The position numbers and the translations under genes were made by a program. Source: Azospirillum sp. (GTDB lineage: Bacteria; Pseudomonadota; Alphaproteobacteria; CACIAM-22H2). Taken from it: a stretch of 32,272 bases of DNA. Location of the stretch: positions 1 through 32,272 of the forward strand of contig JADCGK010000170.1 in assembly GCA_020249045.1 (NCBI GenBank), in the 5' to 3' direction. The stretch's first letter is position 1. Each line of letters begins with the position of its first letter. Of the stretch, positions 29,000 to 32,272 are shown piece by piece. Below the pieces are notes generated by a model that saw only the letters and a program-made list of their open reading frames with translations, was not told the DNA's origin and searched no databases.

Positions 29000-29042
29000 G
29001 TCGGACGAGGAGGAGGACGAGGAGAAGACGCGCTGGGGTCGG

Positions 29043-29861
29043 TTACCGGACGATGCCGAGGATGAGCTGCGGCTGCTGGTTGGCGACGGACAATTGCTGG
29101 ACGGCGAGCTGCTGTTGCACTTGGCGCGACTGGGTCACCGCCGAAGCCTTGCCGATGTCCGCGTCGATGACGGCGCCCAAGCCCTGGGTCGTCGAATCGA
29201 CGATCGCGTTGAGCAGATTCGCCTGCAGACGCAGCGTGCGGGAGTCCGCGGCGTTCCCGCCGAGCGCGGCCGAAACGGCCGAGCGGAACGTGGTCAACGA
29301 CGTGAGCGCCGCCGTCGCCGCCGTGGCGGAGGACACGGACGTGGCCCCGAACGCGGTGAACGCGGTGCTGACCGACGAGCGCGAGGCGACGGCGATGGTC
29401 GCGGCCGACGTGTCGGCCAGGAACGTGCGCGCGGCGGAGTTGTTGGACAGAAGGTTGACGCCGTTGTAGTTCGCCTGCGCGATGAAGATCGAAATCTGGT
29501 TGGTCATCGCGCCGAAATCCGCGGCGTAGATCGTGCGCTGATCGTTGCCGATGGACCCGTCGGCGAGCTGCGAGATTTTGGCCTGCAGATTGCCGACGAT
29601 GTTCGAGATGCCCGTCAGCGCCGCTTCCGTGACGGCGCCCAAGCCGGTGCCGTTGGTCAGCGAATTGCTGACGGCCGTGAAGGCCTGAAGATTTCCGCGG
29701 ATGCCTTGGGCGACGGTGAAGGTCGAAGCGTCGTCCATCGCGTCGGCCACGCGATAGCCGGTTTGCACCTGCTTCTGGGAAGTCTGAAGCTGCTGCCCGA
29801 CGCCGCGCAAGGCGCCCATGGCCGCCATCGCGCCGATGTTGGTATTGATCGAGTTGGACAT
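29043..29861 (-). CDS. Flagellin, short form
   Basis: Flagellin is exported by the flagellar type III apparatus and polymerises into the filament. The 272-residue protein has the conserved D0/D1 parts only: N-terminal 'SINTNIGAMAAMGALRGV' and 'VQTGYRVADAMDDASTFTVAQGIRG', and C-terminal 'QSRQVQQQLAVQQLSVANQQ'. It has no variable D2/D3 outer domain, as in several alphaproteobacteria. The middle is rich in Ala, Ser and Thr. The ATG at 29861 is chosen because GGAGAG precedes it and because the sigma-54 promoter would start transcription near 29901; upstream starts would be outside the transcript. No other flagellar gene lies in the window. A strong terminator follows. Confidence 0.93.
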   Translation of the reverse strand: MSNSINTNIGAMAAMGALRGVGQQLQTSQKQVQTGYRVADAMDDASTFTVAQGIRGNLQAFTAVSNSLTNGTGLGAVTEAALTGISNIVGNLQAKISQLADGSIGNDQRTIYAADFGAMTNQISIFIAQANYNGVNLLSNNSAARTFLADTSAATIAVASRSSVSTAFTAFGATSVSSATAATAALTSLTTFRSAVSAALGGNAADSRTLRLQANLLNAIVDSTTQGLGAVIDADIGKASAVTQSRQVQQQLAVQQLSVANQQPQLILGIVR

Positions 29862-29912
29862 CGCACTCTCCATCGTCAGCGGCGCCTCGTGGGGCCCGAT
29901 GGACAGCACTTC

Positions 29913-29927
29913 GCAATCGCCGTGCCA
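29913..29927 (-). promoter_or_regulatory. Sigma-54 promoter of the flagellin gene
   Basis: The minus strand reads TGGCACGGCGATTGC, a full match to the -24/-12 consensus TGGCAC-N5-TTGC, with GG and GC ten bases apart. Transcription would start near 29901, about 40 bases before the ATG. An AT-rich stretch (29931-29957) lies upstream, where an enhancer-binding protein of the FlbD/FleQ kind might act. Confidence 0.85.
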
Positions 29928-30038
29928 TGGTTAATGTGTTTCAAATCAGATACTTAAGCGCGCATCAGCGCAGTCGTACCCGGCAAAACATTCCCTTACC
30001 CCCGGCCCCTGAGAAGATTTCGCCGGGTAAGCCGTGCC

Positions 30039-30067
30039 TCGCCAAGTGCCGGCGCTTGGCCTAGAAA
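30039..30067 (+). promoter_or_regulatory. Predicted promoter of pyrE
   Basis: TCGCCA (30039-30044) and TAGAAA (30062-30067) are 17 bases apart. The start near 30074 gives a short leader with GGGAG (30086-30090) and the ATG at 30096. Confidence 0.45.
30041..30060. repeat. 20-base near-perfect palindrome in the pyrE promoter
   Basis: GCCAAGTGCCGGCGCTTGGC is self-complementary in 18 of 20 positions, the exception being one T/G pair. It fills most of the spacer between the predicted -35 and -10, an operator-like location. Confidence 0.65.
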
Positions 30068-30083
30068 CGGCGTTGTCGCCGTT
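30066..30083. repeat. Inverted repeat at the pyrE transcript start
   Basis: AACGGCG (30066-30072) and CGCCGTT (30077-30083) are perfect 7-base arms with a TTGT loop. They span the predicted transcript start and end three bases before the Shine-Dalgarno, so they could act as DNA operator or, if transcribed, as a leader hairpin. Confidence 0.6.
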
Positions 30084-30095
30084 CCGGGAGTCGCC

Positions 30096-30785
30096 ATGAC
30101 CGAAGCTGAAATCGCCAAGACCGCCGCCCGTATCCTGATCGAGACCCAAGCGATCCATTTCAACGTCGCCAAGCCCTACATCTTCACCTCGGGCTGGGCG
30201 TCCCCGACCTATTGCGATTGCCGGCGGCTGATCTCCTTCCCGCGCGCGCGCGCCAAGCTCATGGATATGGCGGTCGAAACCATCGACCGCACGATCGGTT
30301 TCGACCAGCTCGACGCCGTGGCGGGCGGGGAAACGGCGGGCATTCCCTTCGCGGCGTGGATCGCCGAGCGCCTGGACCTGCCCATGCTGTACGTCCGCAA
30401 GAAGCCGAAGGGTTTCGGCCGCAACGCGCTGATCGAGGGCAAGATCGTCGAAGGCGCGCGCGTGCTGCTGGTCGAGGATCTGGCGACCGACGGCAAATCC
30501 AAACTTCACTTCGTCAACGGGCTGCGCGAGGCGGGCTGCAAGGTCGCGCACAGCTTCGTCGTTTTCCATTACGGCATTTTCCCCGAAAGCGTCGCCTCGC
30601 TCGCCAAGGAAGGCGTGGCGCTGCACGCACTCGCCACCTGGTGGGACGTGCTGGCCGAAGCCCAAGCGCAGAAGGCGTATTCGGACGCCGATCTCGCCGA
30701 AGTGCGCAAATTCCTCGAAAATCCGGCCGACTGGTCCTACGCGCATGGCGGGATCGGCAAAGACGGCAAGAAGAAGGGCGAGTAG
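30096..30785 (+). CDS. pyrE: Orotate phosphoribosyltransferase
   Basis: PyrE joins orotate to PRPP to make orotidine 5'-phosphate in pyrimidine synthesis. The 229-residue protein has the PRPP-binding motif 'RVLLVEDLATDGKS' (about 122-135), the flexible-loop lysines in 'MLYVRKKPKGFGRN' (about 97-110) and the N-terminal 'IHFNVAKPYIFTSGWASPTYCDCRRLIS', typical of the alphaproteobacterial form. Its Lys-rich tail 'IGKDGKKKGE' is not conserved in the family as I know it. GGGAG precedes the ATG. Two inverted repeats upstream suggest transcriptional or leader control. It diverges from the flagellin gene, and a solute-binding protein gene follows six bases after its stop. Confidence 0.95.
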   Translation: MTEAEIAKTAARILIETQAIHFNVAKPYIFTSGWASPTYCDCRRLISFPRARAKLMDMAVETIDRTIGFDQLDAVAGGETAGIPFAAWIAERLDLPMLYVRKKPKGFGRNALIEGKIVEGARVLLVEDLATDGKSKLHFVNGLREAGCKVAHSFVVFHYGIFPESVASLAKEGVALHALATWWDVLAEAQAQKAYSDADLAEVRKFLENPADWSYAHGGIGKDGKKKGE

Positions 30786-30791
30786 CGGCGG

Positions 30792-32272
30792 ATGCGCGCG
30801 CTCGTCCTCGCTTGCGCGTTGCTGCTTGCGGCCGGTACGGCCCGGGCGAAGGACGATCTGACGATCGGGATGACGCAATTCCCGGCGACGCTGCATCCGA
30901 TGATCGACGCGATGGCGGCCAAAAGCTACGTGCTGGGCATGGTCCGCCGGCCGCTGACGACCTACGACAAGGATTGGAAGCTGGTCTGCCTGTTGTGCGT
31001 CGATCTGCCGACGGTCGAAAACGGCGGCGCGCGCCCGGTCGCCTTGCCCGACGGCACCCAGGGCATGGAAGTCACCTTCCGCCTGCATCCGAACGCCGCG
31101 TGGGGCGACGGCCGGCCGGTGACCGCCGAGGACGTGATCCTCGCCTGGGAGATCGGCAAGCATCCGCGCTCGGGCGTCGTCGCGGGCGAAAGCTACCGGC
31201 GCATCCTGTCGGTCGAAGCGCGCGATCCCAAGACGGTCGTCTTCACCCAAGACCGCGTGACGTTCCGCTACAACGATTTCAGCCAATTCGATCCGATTCC
31301 GGCGCATCTGGAGCGGGCGCGCTTCGAACAGGATCCCGAAACCTACCGTCGGCGCACCGGCTACGACACCGACAGCGCCAATCCGGGCCTCTACAACGGC
31401 CCCTACCGCATCGTCGCCGTCCAGCCCGGGGCCTCGATCGCGCTCGAACCCAATCCGCATTGGTACGGCACCAAACCGCATTTCCGGCGCATCTTCGTGC
31501 GCACGATCGAGAATACGGCGGCGATGGAGGCCAATTTGCTGTCCGGCGCCGTCGATTACGTGGCCGGGGAACTCGGCTTCACGCTGGACCAAGCCTTGGC
31601 GCTCGAAAAGCGGCACGCCGCGCGCTTCGACTTCGTTTACGTGTCCTCGCTGCTGTACGAGCATATCGACTTCAATCTCGACCACCCGGCCTTCAAGGAC
31701 GCCCGCGTGCGCCGGGCGATGATCCACGCCCTCGACCGCGAAGGGCTGGTCCGGCAGTTGTTCGAGGGCCGCCAGCCGGTCGCGCATTCCTTCGTGGCGC
31801 CGCGCGATCCGATGCACACCGACACGGTGCCGAAGCTCGGCTTCGACCTCGCGCGCGCGCAAGCTTTGCTCGTCGAAGCGGGGTACGACCGGTTGGTCAA
31901 CGGCGTGCGCCAGAACGCGGCGGGCGAGCGTCTGTCCTTCGAGTTCGGCACCACCGCCGGCAACCGGATCCGCGAGACGGTGCAGCAGGTGCTGCAAAGC
32001 CAATGGCGGCGCGCGGGCATCGAAGTCCGCATCCGCAACGAGCCCGCGCGCGTGTTCTTCGGCGATACGCTGCGCCAGCGGCGCTTCCAGCTCGCCATGT
32101 ACGCCTGGTTCTCCGCCCCCGAAAGCGTGCCGCGCACGACGCTGCATTCGGAGAGCATTCCGAGCGAGGCGAACGCCTGGCAGGGCCAGAACAATCCGGG
32201 CGTGCGTTCGGATGCGATGGATGCGCTGATCGACGCGGTCGAACGCGAGCTCGATCCGGCCAAGCGACGGCC
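30792..32272 (+). CDS. ABC transporter solute-binding protein, family 5 (peptide/oligopeptide type), cut by window edge
   Basis: The visible 493 codons encode a periplasmic binding protein for peptide or similar uptake. The signal peptide is MRALVLACALLLAAGTARA, cleaved before 'KDDLTIGMTQFPATLHPMID'. Family 5 features follow: 'VTFRLHPNAAWGDGRPVTAEDVILAWE' (about 96-122), 'NGPYRIVAVQPGASIALEPNPHWYG' and 'HIDFNLDHPAFKDARVRRAMIHALDREGLVRQLFEG'. The C-terminal end and any permease and ATPase genes are outside the window. It starts six bases after pyrE and may be read through from it. The ligand cannot be told. No strong ribosome site is seen before the ATG at 30792, and no alternative start is better. 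Confidence 0.9.
   Translation, partial: MRALVLACALLLAAGTARAKDDLTIGMTQFPATLHPMIDAMAAKSYVLGMVRRPLTTYDKDWKLVCLLCVDLPTVENGGARPVALPDGTQGMEVTFRLHPNAAWGDGRPVTAEDVILAWEIGKHPRSGVVAGESYRRILSVEARDPKTVVFTQDRVTFRYNDFSQFDPIPAHLERARFEQDPETYRRRTGYDTDSANPGLYNGPYRIVAVQPGASIALEPNPHWYGTKPHFRRIFVRTIENTAAMEANLLSGAVDYVAGELGFTLDQALALEKRHAARFDFVYVSSLLYEHIDFNLDHPAFKDARVRRAMIHALDREGLVRQLFEGRQPVAHSFVAPRDPMHTDTVPKLGFDLARAQALLVEAGYDRLVNGVRQNAAGERLSFEFGTTAGNRIRETVQQVLQSQWRRAGIEVRIRNEPARVFFGDTLRQRRFQLAMYAWFSAPESVPRTTLHSESIPSEANAWQGQNNPGVRSDAMDALIDAVERELDPAKRR

Noticed and set aside
29862-29909. Longer flagellin N-terminus starting at 29909
   Set aside because: It would begin upstream of the transcript start predicted from the sigma-54 promoter, and flagellins begin with the conserved segment at 29861.

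Overview
The window is GC-rich chromosomal DNA, densely packed with genes. It most likely comes from an alphaproteobacterium of the Rhodospirillales type. The pointers are the AatA-type aspartate aminotransferase, the archaeal-type class I aldolase, a short flagellin behind a sigma-54 promoter, and an efp - inositol monophosphatase - OmpA - MotA-like - MotB-like gene order. The lineage is an inference from protein style and gene order, not from a marker gene. I see no rRNA, tRNA, CRISPR array, insertion sequence or prophage gene. No stretch longer than about 235 bases lacks a gene.

Layout. (1) 1-3866, minus strand: an operon of a TPP-dependent enzyme, formate-tetrahydrofolate ligase (fhs) and an EamA transporter cut by the left edge. 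(2) 3953-5303, plus: a PaaI-type thioesterase and a second EamA transporter. (3) 5308-10544, minus: dps, then a tightly coupled operon aatA - ketopantoate-reductase-like - ABC exporter - 2-keto-4-pentenoate-hydratase-like. (4) 10683-16694, plus: a DUF305 protein, a quinone-reductase-like dehydrogenase, then uvrB - MFS - pteridine-reductase-like SDR - folB, joined by 4-base start/stop overlaps. (5) 16733-19129, plus: an unrecognised 98-residue protein, epmA and epmB. (6) A creatininase-family gene (minus) diverges from a class I aldolase and thiE (plus). (7) 21721-26947, plus: efp, suhB-like, a poly-proline OmpA-like protein, a MotA/TolQ-like channel, a MotB-like OmpA protein and a CAP-domain secreted protein. 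(8) 26939-29861, minus: a class III CoA-transferase, an enoyl-CoA-hydratase-like protein, and a single flagellin with a clear terminator and sigma-54 promoter. (9) 30096-end, plus: pyrE and an oligopeptide-type solute-binding protein cut by the right edge.

How genes work together. EpmB makes beta-lysine and EpmA attaches it to a lysine of EF-P. All three genes lie within 5.3 kb. EF-P rescues ribosomes at proline runs, and the OmpA-like protein 0.9 kb downstream of efp carries runs of six and seven prolines. That protein starts an envelope cassette with a proton-channel pair resembling flagellar stators, which I cannot match to a characterised machine.

Regulation. Several intergenic regions share a promoter layout TTGCC/TCGNCA - 17 bases - TAG(A/G/T)NN, and three of these promoters overlap inverted repeats. 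Four genes lack a Shine-Dalgarno and have the predicted transcript start at or next to the start codon, so they are candidate leaderless mRNAs.
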